Assembly (NCBI GenBank): GCA_019044685.2
Contig: JAGTXX020000015.1
Location: 248,001 to 312,000 of the forward strand
Direction: 5' to 3'
Source: Nannochloris sp. 'desiccata'
Taxonomy: Eukaryota; Chlorophyta; Trebouxiophyceae; Chlorellales; Chlorellaceae
DNA length: 64,000 nucleotides
Part shown: in pieces, positions 20,516 to 31,360 of the stretch
Numbering within the stretch: the stretch's first letter is position 1
Layout of the letters: each line of letters begins with the position of its first letter
Translations under genes and position numbers: made by a program
Notes under the pieces: generated by a model
Told to the model about the DNA's origin: nothing
The model's database searches: none
The model's input: only the letters and a program-made list of their open reading frames with translations

Positions 20516-22027
20516 ATGACAAAAATGTCACTCCCGACAGATCTGCGCTATTTGTCAGGTTTTGGCAACGAATTTTCATCAGAAGCGTTACCTGGAGCAC
20601 TGCCAGAAGGCCAGAATAACCCTAGAGTCTGCCCTTATGGTTTATATACTGAGCAGCTGAGCGGCACGGCATTCACTGCTCCTCGTGCTGCTAACAAACG
20701 CACCTGGCTGTATCGTATCCGCCCTTCAGTCACCCATCAACCTTTTCAACCTCTTAGCTTCCCTTCAGAGACCCTCACTGCTGATTTTTCTCGAGCAGTC
20801 GTTACACCAAATCAACTACGCTGGCGGCCATTCCCCATCCCGTGCCCTGACGAACAACACCCCGTTGACTTTGTTCGCGGGCTTTTCACAATCTGTGGTG
20901 CTGGAAGCACTGGTATGAAAGATGGCTATGCTATTCATATCTACACAGCTTCTGCTTCCATGACAGACTGCTGTTTAACCAACGCTGATGGTGATTTTTT
21001 AATCGTTCCCCAGCAAGGTTCTCTTTTAATAGATACAGAATTTGGTCGAATGCGGATTGACCCGGGGGAAATCTGCGTAATCCAGCGTGGCATGAGATTC
21101 TCTGTAGGTTTAGTAGGCTCAGAATCTAACGGTAGCGATACCGACGCTGGTAGTTCTGGTATCCAAGCGAGAGGATATGTTTTAGAAATTTTTGCCGGTC
21201 ATTTTCAATTACCAGAGCTAGGCCCACTCGGAGCCAACGGACTCGCTCACCCCCGTGATTTCCTAACTCCCGTAGCATGGTACGAAGACCGTGAATGTGA
21301 TTATACAGTCATCCATAAACTAGAAGGACAGCTCTTCGCTGCTGCGCAATCATTTTCCCCTTTTAATACCGTTGCTTGGCACGGCAATTATGTGCCCTAC
21401 AAATACGATCTCTCCCGCTTTTGCCCTGTCAATTTCGTCGAAAAGGACCATGCAGATCCTTCTATATTCACTGTTCTTACCTGTCCATCCTCGATTCCAG
21501 GCGTTGCTGTTGCCGATTTTGTTGTCTTTCCACCAAGATGGACGGTTAGTGAGCGAACATTCCGCCCGCCATATTACCACCGAAACACTATGAGCGAGTT
21601 CATGGGTCTTATAAGGGGTAAGTACGATGCGAAAGCAGATGGATTCTTACCCGGTGGGGCTTCTTTGCATATTTGTATGACACCACACGGCCCTGATACA
21701 GAGACTTTTGAAAAAGCTGTCCGCCCCGAAAATGAAACGCCACAGCACTTGCCAAGAGATACTTTGGCTTTTATGTTTGAAACATCGGCTATTCCAAGGT
21801 TGACACCAAATGCATTAAGTGCTCCGAATGTGGATAAAGGGTATTACGAGTGTTGGTTGGGGTTGAAAAGTCATTTTGACCCCGAAAATAAGGATACGCC
21901 GAAAGATTTTTATTTTGAAGAAGAAGAAGAAGATACTCGTACGGCTGCTCGTACTACTGTTGAAAATAGCGGCAATGGTCAAAAGTCTATGGCACCGGTA
22001 CGTGCATTTGCTTCATTGGATCTCTGA
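20516..22027 (+). CDS. HGD: Homogentisate 1,2-dioxygenase
   Basis: Single exon, 503 aa. The enzyme opens the ring of homogentisate to maleylacetoacetate in tyrosine catabolism, and so competes with tocopherol and plastoquinone synthesis for the same substrate. It is recognised from the N-terminal [20 protein letters not shown] and from the iron site: [18 protein letters not shown] (His and Glu ligands) and [14 protein letters not shown] (second His). The protein is about 60 aa longer than typical eukaryotic HGDs because of an acidic C-terminal extension after HFDPENK. It lacks introns. A TGTAA copy lies at 22158 and another at 22191. Confidence 0.95.
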   Translation: MTKMSLPTDLRYLSGFGNEFSSEALPGALPEGQNNPRVCPYGLYTEQLSGTAFTAPRAANKRTWLYRIRPSVTHQPFQPLSFPSETLTADFSRAVVTPNQLRWRPFPIPCPDEQHPVDFVRGLFTICGAGSTGMKDGYAIHIYTASASMTDCCLTNADGDFLIVPQQGSLLIDTEFGRMRIDPGEICVIQRGMRFSVGLVGSESNGSDTDAGSSGIQARGYVLEIFAGHFQLPELGPLGANGLAHPRDFLTPVAWYEDRECDYTVIHKLEGQLFAAAQSFSPFNTVAWHGNYVPYKYDLSRFCPVNFVEKDHADPSIFTVLTCPSSIPGVAVADFVVFPPRWTVSERTFRPPYYHRNTMSEFMGLIRGKYDAKADGFLPGGASLHICMTPHGPDTETFEKAVRPENETPQHLPRDTLAFMFETSAIPRLTPNALSAPNVDKGYYECWLGLKSHFDPENKDTPKDFYFEEEEEDTRTAARTTVENSGNGQKSMAPVRAFASLDL

Positions 22028-22157
22028 ATAATTACTATAATACGCCAATTTCGTCGATCACTAAAAGTATAGGATCCTACTTACTTTTGTGTTTTTAAAA
22101 CGTGTACCAGCAAAACAAAAGAGGTACGAAGCCGACGATGTGTACTATTCAGTGTGT

Positions 22158-22162
22158 TGTAA
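22158..22162 (+). promoter_or_regulatory. TGTAA poly(A) element, HGD
   Basis: TGTAA 130 nt past the HGD stop; a second copy at 22191-22195. The convergent EEP gene ends at 22209, so the two transcripts nearly abut. Confidence 0.4.
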
Positions 22163-22208
22163 TCTACTTGTATAGAAGAGAATGAGATTATGTAAATTAC
22201 TATTTCTG

Positions 22209-25200
22209 TTATTCAAATTGCACTTCTACAAGCATCCATCGGTGATCAGATAGCTCATAATTCAAATTTCCAAGTTCTTTCTTTATCCAGCGCAATCTCC
22301 GTAGCAGCGCCCAGTCTAATTTACCCTTCATGAAACTATACCCCCAAAGTTTATAAGCAGGGTTATCTAGAGTGACAGTTTTAGAAGCTTCAAATGGACA
22401 GGAAAAGCCTGGATTTACAGCATCTCTGGCGTATTTGAGGTCTAAACCCCAGCGCAAAAGTTGAGAATTAACCGGAGGTCGTGACGGCGTCAGTTCGCTC
22501 CCCTCTACTCTCGGACCAGCATTAGTTGCTGTAGCAACATCTACATCAGCGTCATGAGATGGTAGATATCGTGGATCTTGTACTTTCAGTACATTTTGTT
22601 CCCACATAACAGCTTCGTCATGTCCTAGAGATAAAAACCTCATTCTGTCGCAACAATAATTTTTCGAAAACCGGGCAATACCGTGCGCCATAGTATTCAA
22701 GTCGCCTAGAATGACTTGATGGTAGAATGCAGAGTCTATCATATGTCGAGTATCGGCAAATATGTCGGAAAGTTGGGCGATACGAGCGAGCATGCCACAA
22801 AAGACTTCAAAATGGGCATTATAAACGACGAGAGGGCCCTGGGGGGTGGCAAGAGTTGCTCTGAGAATGGCACGGGCGCCTCGACGAGGTTGGCGTTGAG
22901 CTAAAGGGTGGGTCGGGTTGTTCCAATCCACAGGATGGTACCTGTAGGAGAGCAATAGAGCACGAATAGAGGTGTGAAAAGAGCAACAGAAGAAAATATC
23001 AAAATTTTGGGCTCTCCAAGGAAAAAATAAAATAAAAATTGAGCGAGCAAAATTTATCTATAACCAGAAACGCGTGCATTTTAGGACGCTACAATAACTA
23101 ATAATTATTGATTGATACGTTTTGATAAAAGTGCTTGCCTATAAATACCCAATCCAATGCAGCAGCAAGAAAAACTAAGCCAACAAAACAATTTGAGCAG
23201 AGACTCGGGTTTTCAAAACCGTTTTGTGCAAGTCTCTGCAGACCGCACCCATTTGTGTTTAAATGAAAAACCTTGGTATTTCTGCGGAGCAAATTGCTAC
23301 TATCTCATGGTAGGTATTTATTTACGTCTAAGAGCACCATTAAAACTTTAATCTCCAGAGAGCCTCTGGTGCCTTCCTCAGCGTGCTGTAACAGTTCTCT
23401 TCTTTCTTCCTTGCAGACCCGTGCTGCCGATCCTTCTACTCTCCCCGACGTCATCTCTGTCCTAGATGACCTCCAAGCTGCAGGCATCACAGTGGTACGC
23501 ACCTGGGCGTTTGCAGATGGTCCTCAGTGGAGTGCCCTACAACCGAGCCCTGGCGTTTTTGACGAAAACGTTTTCTGTGCTCTAGATCGCGTTATAGCCG
23601 AAGCGGGTGCTCGTGGAATCCGTATTTTATTCAATTTAATTAATTTCTGGTCAAATTATGGAGGCATGGGTCAATATGTCGCCTGGAGTCGTGAAGCACA
23701 AGGCCTTCCAACCACCACACATTCTTTGGGTGAAAAAAAAGAAGAGCAAACATCAGCTGCTGCTATTGCTTCTGAATTTTATCAAGACCCTTGGTGTCAA
23801 TCCACTTTTCTGAACTTCCTAAAAACTCTCATTCTACGTACAAACACTCTCACAGGGGTTGTCTATCGTGACGACCCCACCATACTCGGCTTTGCACCAG
23901 CGAATGAACCACAATGTCTATGTGACCCTGGATGCCATGGCAGTACAATCGCTACATGGATACATCGTACTGCAGCTGAAATTAAGAAATTTGATTCTAA
24001 TCATCTTGTATTTATGGATTGTGAAGGGTTTTGGGGGCCCGGAGGACAGCCGTCAATGACTTGCACCAGCAGCGGTGCCGGTGGCACTACCACAGGTGGT
24101 GGAAATCCATACGATTGCACGTATAATGGCTGTGATTTCACAGCAGATTGTGCGAGTAACTACATCGACGTTGCTTGTTGTCATTTGTACCCTGATTTGT
24201 GGCTGCAAGATGCTTCAGAACAAAGTAGATTGGAGTTTGCAGTGGGGTGGTTGGACGCTCACGTAGAAGCATGCGCAAATATCTTAAGAAAGCCATTAAT
24301 TCTATCCGAATTTGGTAAGCAGAGAGCAGTAGGTACCAACAGTAATAGCATTACCACTGCCAGAGAGGTGTACTTTCAAGCTATTTTCAACAGGTGTTTG
24401 AATCATATGCAGCAAGGGCGCCCTCTTGCTGGCTCCATGTTTTGGACCGCAGCAGCGAAATCATATCCAGACTATGATGGATTTACCATTTATTTGCCTC
24501 ATAAAAAGCAGGAGATTGACCAGGGAGAGGGAGATAGCGTGGCAGAGTTGATTAAGGACCATGCGATAGCAGTGCAAAAGTTGAACGAGAGCCAGGTCGA
24601 CGTTGGAGTGGGAGGTAGCAGAGAAGCAGGAAAGAAACTAACAATTGCGCATATGGTGTCAAGAACGAAGGAAAAACTAGAGAGCAAACTAGACGAGATC
24701 AGAAAGAAATTATCGGTCTACTAACAAAATAAAATTGAAACACGACAGGATACAAAACGCTTCTTTGGAGAACCCAAGTAAACACCCCTTGAATTTACAT
24801 CTACACAGCACCCTTAACGTACCTATGTGGTACTATTGTAACATCAGTCACATCAAATTTCGTTAAGATAGCGTTGCCATGGGCTCCACCACCTTGTTCT
24901 TGCGGCTGTCGTAGAGGAGAACGCAATTCTTCAAATTCACTTAGGAAAATATAATTTAATTTTAAAGCTTTAGCTATTTCAAGGCCTGTTAATTATTAAA
25001 TAAACAAAATAGTGGATAAGCAAGCAGTTGATGGGAGAAAGATGGTAAAGGAGATTAACGTTAGAAAGGTGGCCGGAGGGATTTACCGATATTGAGAGAA
25101 CCAGTTCTCTCGCAGCCGACATCGACTTCTTGAAGGGAAATCACATCGGCATTGATGTTTCCAAGCTCTGTAATGATTCTTTGTAGTTTATACCCGCGTT

Positions 25201-25324
25201 CAATGTTCCACTGTAGAAGTTTGAATGATTCAGACGACGGCAGCGAGGACGACGAGGCGGTGGCGGCATTAGCCGCAGGGCGATAGTCTGCCCGAAAACT
25301 TTCACCAGGCGGCGTAAGATCCAT
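22209..25324 (-). CDS. Endonuclease/exonuclease/phosphatase (EEP) family protein, host of a nested gene
   Basis: Exons 25087-25324, 24823-24985 and 22209-22941 have matching phases and give 377 aa. The EEP catalytic set is complete: WNIERG (Asn), LQEVDVG (Glu), NAHFEV, GDLNTM (Asp-x-Asn) and LSDHRWM (Asp-His) at the C-terminus. The middle exon supplies the conserved FLSEFEEL and GGGAHGNAIL segment, so without it the fold would be broken. The family comprises Mg2+-dependent phosphodiesterases acting on nucleic acids or phospholipids; the substrate here is unknown. Intron 1 is 101 bp. Intron 2 is 1881 bp (GTACGT...CTACAG) and contains the complete mannanase-like gene on the opposite strand. Confidence 0.85.
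23157..24724 (+). CDS. GH5 family β-mannanase-like glycoside hydrolase (nested in the EEP intron)
   Basis: Exons 23157-23309 and 23417-24724 (107-bp intron, phase 0) give 486 aa. The pattern is that of plant and fungal endo-1,4-β-mannanases of GH5: an entry strand PWYFCGANCYYLM, then VVRTWAFADG, ILFNLINFWSNYGGMGQYV, the acid/base NEP in GFAPANEPQC, and the nucleophile in LILSEFGKQ. The substrate would be mannan or glucomannan of cell walls or storage material. No signal peptide is visible at the chosen start, so either another upstream start exists or the enzyme acts inside the cell. A Lys/Glu-rich C-terminal helix is extra. The whole gene lies in an intron of the minus-strand EEP gene. Confidence 0.8.
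24837..24841 (+). promoter_or_regulatory. TGTAA element downstream of the mannanase gene
   Basis: TGTAA 113 nt past the stop. It falls inside exon 2 of the opposite-strand EEP gene, so the mannanase 3' UTR would be antisense to that exon if this signal is used. Confidence 0.35.
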
Positions 25325-25694
25325 TGGTAGAGGAGTTTATGGAGTCAACGTGCATAATGCAAAAGGTTTAGTGTTTACTTTTGAATCTTTCAAACTTTGA
25401 TCTGTTTTCCTTTTCGAGATCAGTTAAGCAGAGCAATTTCCTCTTGGCAGCACACTCGGGTCTTTCTACAAGGTCCCATGATCTGTGCATTATGCTTTCA
25501 AACTTTTCAAGATCCAGCTTTAGCTGCTCTAGCTCAAAAAGAGTCCCTGGGTCCAACACCAACACAGCTTAAAGGCACGCTTTGGAGGTCAGTTTGCTAT
25601 TATATTTAGTCCATATAACCCATTACCATATCAATAATATGATTAATGGGCAATCTTGCATTTAACTCTCCTTTTCTAAACCAAAAAGATCAAA
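25325..25694. other. Divergent intergenic region EEP/EAPP with an unexplained ORF
   Basis: This 370 bp lies between the head-to-head EEP and EAPP starts. A minus-strand frame at 25368-25565 encodes about 65 charged, helix-prone residues (LFELEQLKLDLEKF ... DLEKENRSKFERFKSKH). It has no ATG at its 5' end and no obvious splice partner. It may be an unannotated exon or chance. Confidence 0.3.
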
Positions 25695-26344
25695 ATGAAC
25701 AATGGACATGATCACTATGACGGTATTTCATCTGGTAAGCTCTATCCGGCCATTTAATAAATCAATAAAAATCATTTCTACACAATATCACTCCCACAAA
25801 CCTCCCTCATTCTCATATTCACACCTCTTTCTTATTCTCAGAAGAAGACGAGTTTGACACCGCCGAGGCCGAAGCTGAAGCTGCTGCTCTGGGCCTAGAC
25901 ACCGCGGCACCTGAATTTTACGACCCAGAAGCTGACGATAAAGACGAGAAATGGGTCACAAAACTACGGAAAGGCCGGAATTCAGATGCTATTTTAAGTT
26001 GCCCTCTCTGTTTTACCACCGTCTGTGTTGATTGCCAACAACACATTGAAAATGAAAATCAATTTCGAGCTATGTTTGTGATGAATTGTAGAGTGGACAG
26101 AAAACAAATAGTAAAACCTACCCCTGAAACCACAGATCCTAAATTATCTCAGAAAACTCGGCGGAAACAAAAATCACCTTCTGAACAGCCACCGCCAAGA
26201 GAGACTACCCAGAGCAGTACTAGCGATATAGAAGAGAAATACAACCCAGTGTATTGTGCTGTATGTGATAATGAATTGGGATTACGGGAGATTGGCTCAG
26301 AAGGAGCGTATCATCTCTTCCATGTTCTCGCAAGCACTAGCTAG
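25695..26344 (+). CDS. EAPP: EAPP (E2F-associated phosphoprotein) homologue
   Basis: Exons 25695-25734 and 25842-26344 (107-bp intron, phase 1) give 180 aa. An acidic N-terminus (EEDEFDTAEAE) is followed by the EAPP core: DAILSCPLCFTTVCVDCQQH, with two C-x-x-C pairs, then FRAMFVMNCRVD, and the C-terminal half VYCAVCDNELGLRE ... YHLFHVLAS. The paired cysteines probably bind zinc. In animals EAPP modulates E2F-dependent transcription; here a nuclear role is inferred only from homology. The first coding exon is just 40 nt. Confidence 0.85.
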
Positions 26345-26720
26345 AAACCTTCGGATACATCATAACGTATTTCTCAACCCGCTATGATAGCGGGCGGGTT
26401 GATAGGGAAAAAAAAAGTGGTATGACTCAGCATCTATGTTGATTTCCTTATTTGATTACTTTCATAAATAAATGTTATATGCATGTACGCTGTTAAATAA
26501 GATATGTTTAAATATTTCTTAAGTTGAGTTTGAGAAAAGAAAGAAAACACACATTTTTAAAGCCATCACAGGGAGCGGGCGTAAAATTAAAAAAAAAAAT
26601 GCCACGTGGAAAGAGAATTGAAAATCTTGAGGAAAGAAAACTTTAAAGGAAAATCTCGTCTTGGGTAATAGATTCCGGGGAGTACAGAAGAAAAAGGAAA
26701 TTAAATGGGAAAATATGGAT
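26345..26720. other. Convergent intergenic region
   Basis: 376 bp between EAPP (+) and the amino-acid permease (-). It contains the 26378-26394 hairpin and AT-rich 3' UTR sequence. A short A9 run lies at about 26581. No gene is recognised. Confidence 0.35.
26378..26394 (+). other. Short perfect hairpin in the EAPP 3' flank
   Basis: CCCGCTA-TGA-TAGCGGG, a 7-bp GC-rich stem with a 3-nt loop, 34 nt past the EAPP stop and followed shortly by an A-rich run. It could fold in the 3' UTR; its function is unknown. Confidence 0.4.
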
Positions 26721-28859
26721 CTACGTTTGGAAAAATGTGAAGCTACTTGCTTGCTCTACAATAGTACGAATCGCGGCAACCAAGGTAACCACACACACAA
26801 CGCCCATCACCAACGTGATAGCCTTCATGAGCGTATCCAACCCAGAAGACACCGGTTTTACCTTTCTATACATTTTGAAAGGGAAATACACGGTCAAAGG
26901 CCAGAACGAAATTGTCCCTACAACCCCTAAAAACGCAGAAAAGAAGGGCAGGCAGGTGGCAATAACCGTGATGAGGATCACACTGATAGACCTGATGATT
27001 AATCTCCATTTTAATGGGACAAATACATTATCTTCATTCAAAGGGACATTTTCGTTTGCGAATCCAGTGTCTGCGGCATACATGGAGGACCTTGCAGTGG
27101 AAAGAGCGCCGCCTTGATGATGTTCTTCGATTCGCGCTGTGATGGCGGCCTCGTCACAATGGAGCTGTTCCAATAAAAGACTGACTTGTCGTTCAGTCAG
27201 TTGGCCAGACATGACCGAAGACATACGTTCAGCTAAAGGTTCTAAATGAACATGATCTAATCCCAGGTTCCTTGTCTTATTAAAATGAGGGTTGTTTTTA
27301 TTTTTGCTTCTAGAACCGTTCTGTGGCGTTAAGAGGTCGGCTGGTGCATCAAATGGAGACGGCATCGCTGGCGATGGTGGCGTGTTTTCTGTTCCTGTTG
27401 TACCAATGTTTGCAGTGGATTTCCCAGTTTCAGCAACCGCATTTGCAGAAGCCAACGGAGGCAGCTCTTTATTTTTTTTATTCCCAGTTTTCAGTAAGAC
27501 CTCATTTGCAACGGTTTGCAAAAATTTCCATTTCAAATGTGACTCTATGGTATTGAAGATCGCTTGCATGAACACTTGGAAAGCTGTCAACATGTGCGCT
27601 AACACAGCAATTTCAGCTACCAATAACGCCCATCTGGGACCCGTAAATGACTGTAAGACCAAGGATGACACGCCATTACCCAAGGCAGCATACCCTGTCG
27701 TAGCGACCGCCATATAAAAAATAAATGCCCCAGTGACGGCGATGTTGCACGCTTTCTTCATTTGTTTCGCTGCAGAAGGTGGTTGTCGTAACGTGTCTTC
27801 AATCTCGACGAGAACGACGCTGAATCCGTAGGCAAAGGACAGAGAACCAAGAGCATTCATGACGCCAAATACCTTGTCAGCGGTACTGACAATTGTACCG
27901 CCTTGGTCAAACCCGACAGGAATGCCTTCGATAGTGCCAAGACCATTTTTTGCATTTACCAAGGACAGTACCAATGCTATAATTGCATAAGTAAAGCTAC
28001 CTACAGTACCAACAGCACTCAAAAACCAGCATTCTTCCAAGTTCTTAAACTGCGATAACATGAGCTCCACAGCACCGAAGAATAAACTAGATTTCCACTG
28101 GCCGCCGGTATCCTCACTTAAGCATATACCAGATTCAGCGATTTCTGCATCTGTTTTACCACCTAAAGAGCAGGAAAGGTAGCCTATTTGGACTATACTA
28201 GACGCCCCGGTAATGGTGTATGCTACCCCGATTAAAACCAGTTGTAGAGTCTGTAATGTAGAGACAATAATGGCAGACTTTCGATCAAGAATGTGGCGGA
28301 CAGCGTGGTGATAGCGTGGGTGCGTAATCCCTTTATATTCGTAGCATTCTGCCAGCATACGACTGGCAAGGAGAGAGACTGAAGCGATATTGAGAGAGAG
28401 GAAAAGAGATGAAAAGAAAGTTAGAGGAGTAAATTTAGTTTGCAAAGTGGATGGTCAAAAGATGGAAACAGACTGCTTACCTGCATAGAAAATGATCAGC
28501 AAGATGGGTCCTGCAATCCAACCAAGCCACGCGGTTGTTTGTGGCAACGCGAGGATCCCAGCGCCGACAACTGCGCACACGATGTGGAGGGCACACGTTG
28601 TGACAGTGCCTATATGCGGGAGTGAATGGAAGTATACCGGATGTTAAATTGGATAATTTCAGCTAGAGGAGGAGGGAAGCTGGGGCTAGCTCGAAGAAAC
28701 TAGTCTCACGGTGGCCGCTCTAGCAGCAGCTCCCTCTCCAGGAGTATTGCCAAACCATGAATCAAATGGTCTAAAACTAAGTACACCCGCTTTCTTACCT
28801 GTTTTACTGTTAGGGATGCCTTGGTAGGACTCAACCCGCTCCATTGCTTGTTCACCCAT
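26721..28859 (-). CDS. Amino-acid/auxin permease (AAAP) family transporter
   Basis: Exons 28799-28859, 28481-28609 and 26721-28378 (introns of 189 and 102 bp) give 615 aa. Exon 2 carries the AAP hallmark: GTVTTCALHIVCAVVGAGIL then AWLGWIAGP, and exon 3 continues with SRMLAECY, as in plant amino-acid permeases. About eleven membrane segments can be traced, with the last three after residue ~500 (IIRSISVILITVIATCLPFF and following). A hydrophilic loop of roughly 150 residues sits between the late membrane spans, rich in Ser, Asn and Glu, and is absent from typical plant AAPs (~480 aa). It probably imports amino acids by proton symport at the plasma membrane or vacuole; the substrate is not predictable. 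Confidence 0.85.
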
Positions 28860-29161
28860 TCTTGAATTGAAATCAGGGTAGATGCAAGCAAAAAAGGAAG
28901 ATACTTTACAGTATTAACCCTTCTAAATTAGCATTTATAAACGACGAGTAACTTGAAAATAGACAAATTTTGAGAATTGAGTAATATTACCAAGCGTCTT
29001 GTAAAGATTTGATATCACTACTTTTGGCAAAAGTGCCCCTGAGGAGTCGCCCGTGGACAATTCTTTTTCAATTCTATGTCAGTCGCTATTACAAAGCAGT
29101 CAAGTGCTCTACTACATCAGTCAAAAGTGAACATCAACCAATAATAATGCTTAGATCTAAT
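28860..29161. other. Intergenic region
   Basis: 302 bp between two minus-strand genes. It contains the permease promoter and, at 29089-29093, a reverse-strand TGTAA 69 nt past the downstream stop of the unknown gene. Nothing else is seen. Confidence 0.35.
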
Positions 29162-30952
29162 TTAGTCCTGTTTGGGCTGCTCAGGCTGTCCCGGTGCCGG
29201 TGCCCCGTTGGCCACTTCAGGAGCAGCCATTGGCATAGATACGTTCAAGCTGGGAATACATGCTGCTAAATTTTGAAGATTGTTAGGAATATACGATGCG
29301 AGGTTATGAATATTAGGGACATTTAACGGAGGCAGTTGCATCGGTAACGTACCAAGCTGTGCTGCTGCAACAGCACCTGCTTCAAGAGCAGCAGGAGTGC
29401 CTTCAGCAGCCTCCCCACCTTCTTGTTTAACCCTTTTCGCAGGAGGAGGAACACCACCTCCGGCAGCAGCATTCGCAGCAGCTGCAAAGTTGCTGCCGTC
29501 CATGCCAGTAGCAGCAGCAGCGGCAGCCAGAGCTGCAGCTTGATTTGGATCGTTGGGATCAAATCCGGGAATAGTCCCATTTTGCATTAATGAATTTAAT
29601 ATACTTGGATCAATTTGTCCAGCCATTACAGGAATGTATGGATACATACTTCCCATCCCCCCAGCAGCAGCACCATTGGCGCCCAACATCTCATCAATTT
29701 TATTCTTGGCATTAACTTTCGCTGTGTGTATTAATTGTTGATCATAACCTGTACCTGTCTTGTTCTCGGCAATTTTTAATGCATCGTTGATAAACCTCCA
29801 AACATCGTTTTCATCCATTTTATTCAAGTCCCTTTCAATGGCGGAACGAGCTCGCTTATTTACAACAGTGCCACCAGTAGTTGTCGCACCGCCAGCACCA
29901 CCATCTTCTCCAGCAGCAGAAGAGCGTTTTACTGCAGGTACTTTTGGAATATCAATAGGAACAGGCTTTTCTTCTGCCTTTCTAATCTTGGCCAAGGTGA
30001 GCGGGAGAGGCCAGCAGCTCGGATGAACTCCAATATTATGTAATTCAGATTCAAGAGCTTCCCAGCTTCTTCCAGGTTCACGTCTCGCGACACGTTTGCA
30101 CTCTTCACCCGTGACCACTTTGCCGGTAGCCCAGGAAAAGAGCTCTGCTAGATACCCATTCCAGCCGCTGGTAGGGACGCCCCATGCTGGTTGAGGAGCT
30201 TCACCTAGAGCTGCTTCCAAGTAACTTTTAATCTGATCTTCAGAGATACGGTTACCACCACCTGCTTCTTCGGTGTTGCTAATCAGATTGATAGAGTGAG
30301 GGAAAATTTTCACGAGAATTCTGATCAGTTGACGCATTTCGTCCATGGGTCCACGGCGTGTCTGCTTTTTGCCCTTGCTAACACGGGCTGGCAACTGCTG
30401 AGTATCATCTTCAGGAGGGGCAAATCCAGCTAGGCTAGCGTAGGTCATGTAGTCCCCCATACCTACGCCCATGGGGTTCAATCCCCCAAATCCTCCTGCC
30501 GCCATGAGATTCATGAAATATGGCTGCGTTATATCTATTCCGTTGGAACCCAATAACGCATTCTTCGCATCTTCTGCATTTATTTGTACTGGTTGAGACG
30601 CTCCTTGAGACTCAGGAATGATAGGAGGAGGTATGTCAGGCTGAGAGGGTTGCTGAAATTGCATAGGCTGGGCAGCCTCGATGAGCTGTTCTTGGGAGTA
30701 TCCTTGGCTTGGAAGGGCCAGCGAAGCGGGTGAACGAGCCGCTGTTGCCGTCACAACTACAGGTGCAGCAACAGGTTGTGCTGCTTGGGCAGCAGGAGGT
30801 TTAACTTCGATCTCTGCTGCTGCTGCTGCATCGGAAAGCTGGTTTAGTCCTGAAACGCCAGCACCTGCTGCTGCTGCTTCAGGCGCCCCTTTGTTTGCAG
30901 CATGATGTTCTCCTTTCAGCAAATCATTTAATTCGTTTAGTTCCGAACCCAT
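29162..30952 (-). CDS. Unrecognised low-complexity protein with one conserved-looking block
   Basis: Single exon, 596 aa, not recognised. The first ~190 residues are Ala/Gln/Pro-rich. Residues about 195-320 look folded: MDEMRQLIRILVKIFPHSIN, WNGYLAELFSWATGK, REPGRSWEALESELHNIGV. A helical basic segment follows (KKRARSAIERDL-type, then NDVWRFINDALKIAENKTG). The C-terminal 200 residues are Ala/Gly/Asn/Pro-rich with a KRVKQ-type basic patch. The composition (activation-domain-like tracts, nuclear-localisation-type clusters) suggests a nuclear regulator, which is inference only. A TGTAA copy follows the stop. Confidence 0.6.
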   Translation of the reverse strand: MGSELNELNDLLKGEHHAANKGAPEAAAAGAGVSGLNQLSDAAAAAEIEVKPPAAQAAQPVAAPVVVTATAARSPASLALPSQGYSQEQLIEAAQPMQFQQPSQPDIPPPIIPESQGASQPVQINAEDAKNALLGSNGIDITQPYFMNLMAAGGFGGLNPMGVGMGDYMTYASLAGFAPPEDDTQQLPARVSKGKKQTRRGPMDEMRQLIRILVKIFPHSINLISNTEEAGGGNRISEDQIKSYLEAALGEAPQPAWGVPTSGWNGYLAELFSWATGKVVTGEECKRVARREPGRSWEALESELHNIGVHPSCWPLPLTLAKIRKAEEKPVPIDIPKVPAVKRSSAAGEDGGAGGATTTGGTVVNKRARSAIERDLNKMDENDVWRFINDALKIAENKTGTGYDQQLIHTAKVNAKNKIDEMLGANGAAAGGMGSMYPYIPVMAGQIDPSILNSLMQNGTIPGFDPNDPNQAAALAAAAAATGMDGSNFAAAANAAAGGGVPPPAKRVKQEGGEAAEGTPAALEAGAVAAAQLGTLPMQLPPLNVPNIHNLASYIPNNLQNLAACIPSLNVSMPMAAPEVANGAPAPGQPEQPKQD

Positions 30953-31360
30953 TTTTGTAAATCAGGTTGCTGAAATCGATGCAAGCAGAGGAACGATGGG
31001 CTTTACTTTGCTCCTCGCAGTGCGTTTATCACCTCCACTTGATTTTCCCTGCTTTAAAAATTGGTTGTGATGCCCAGTCCCTGTCTGCTTTGTCTCTTGA
31101 CAAAGCAGTCATTTCTCACGCTTCACGCTTGCTGTGCTGCGAGAAAACAAAGCAGCAGCGAATTTTGCCTACCTTGGCAGGACTCTATTTTTACCATCTA
31201 TTTCTACGTCTTCTAGGACTATTACAAACCGCAGGGCTGTCATCGTATCGCCATTGATCCATTCACTCAATAAAACTCCACGAAATTCACTAACAATATT
31301 AAAAAAAACATAGGGAAAGGAAAGAAGGGGGGGCGGGCGGGGGGATCAAACTTTTCTTTT
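30953..31360. other. Intergenic region between the unknown gene and CAS
   Basis: 408 bp. It holds a perfect 10-bp hairpin (31085-31108) and a G-rich tract (31325-31342), listed separately. The + strand frame at 30967-31257 has no recognisable features. Confidence 0.35.
31085..31108. other. Perfect 10-bp inverted repeat
   Basis: CTGCTTTGTC, a TCTT loop, then GACAAAGCAG. All ten pairs match. It lies in the promoter region of the unknown minus-strand gene and downstream of CAS. It could be a palindromic protein-binding site or an RNA hairpin. Confidence 0.5.
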
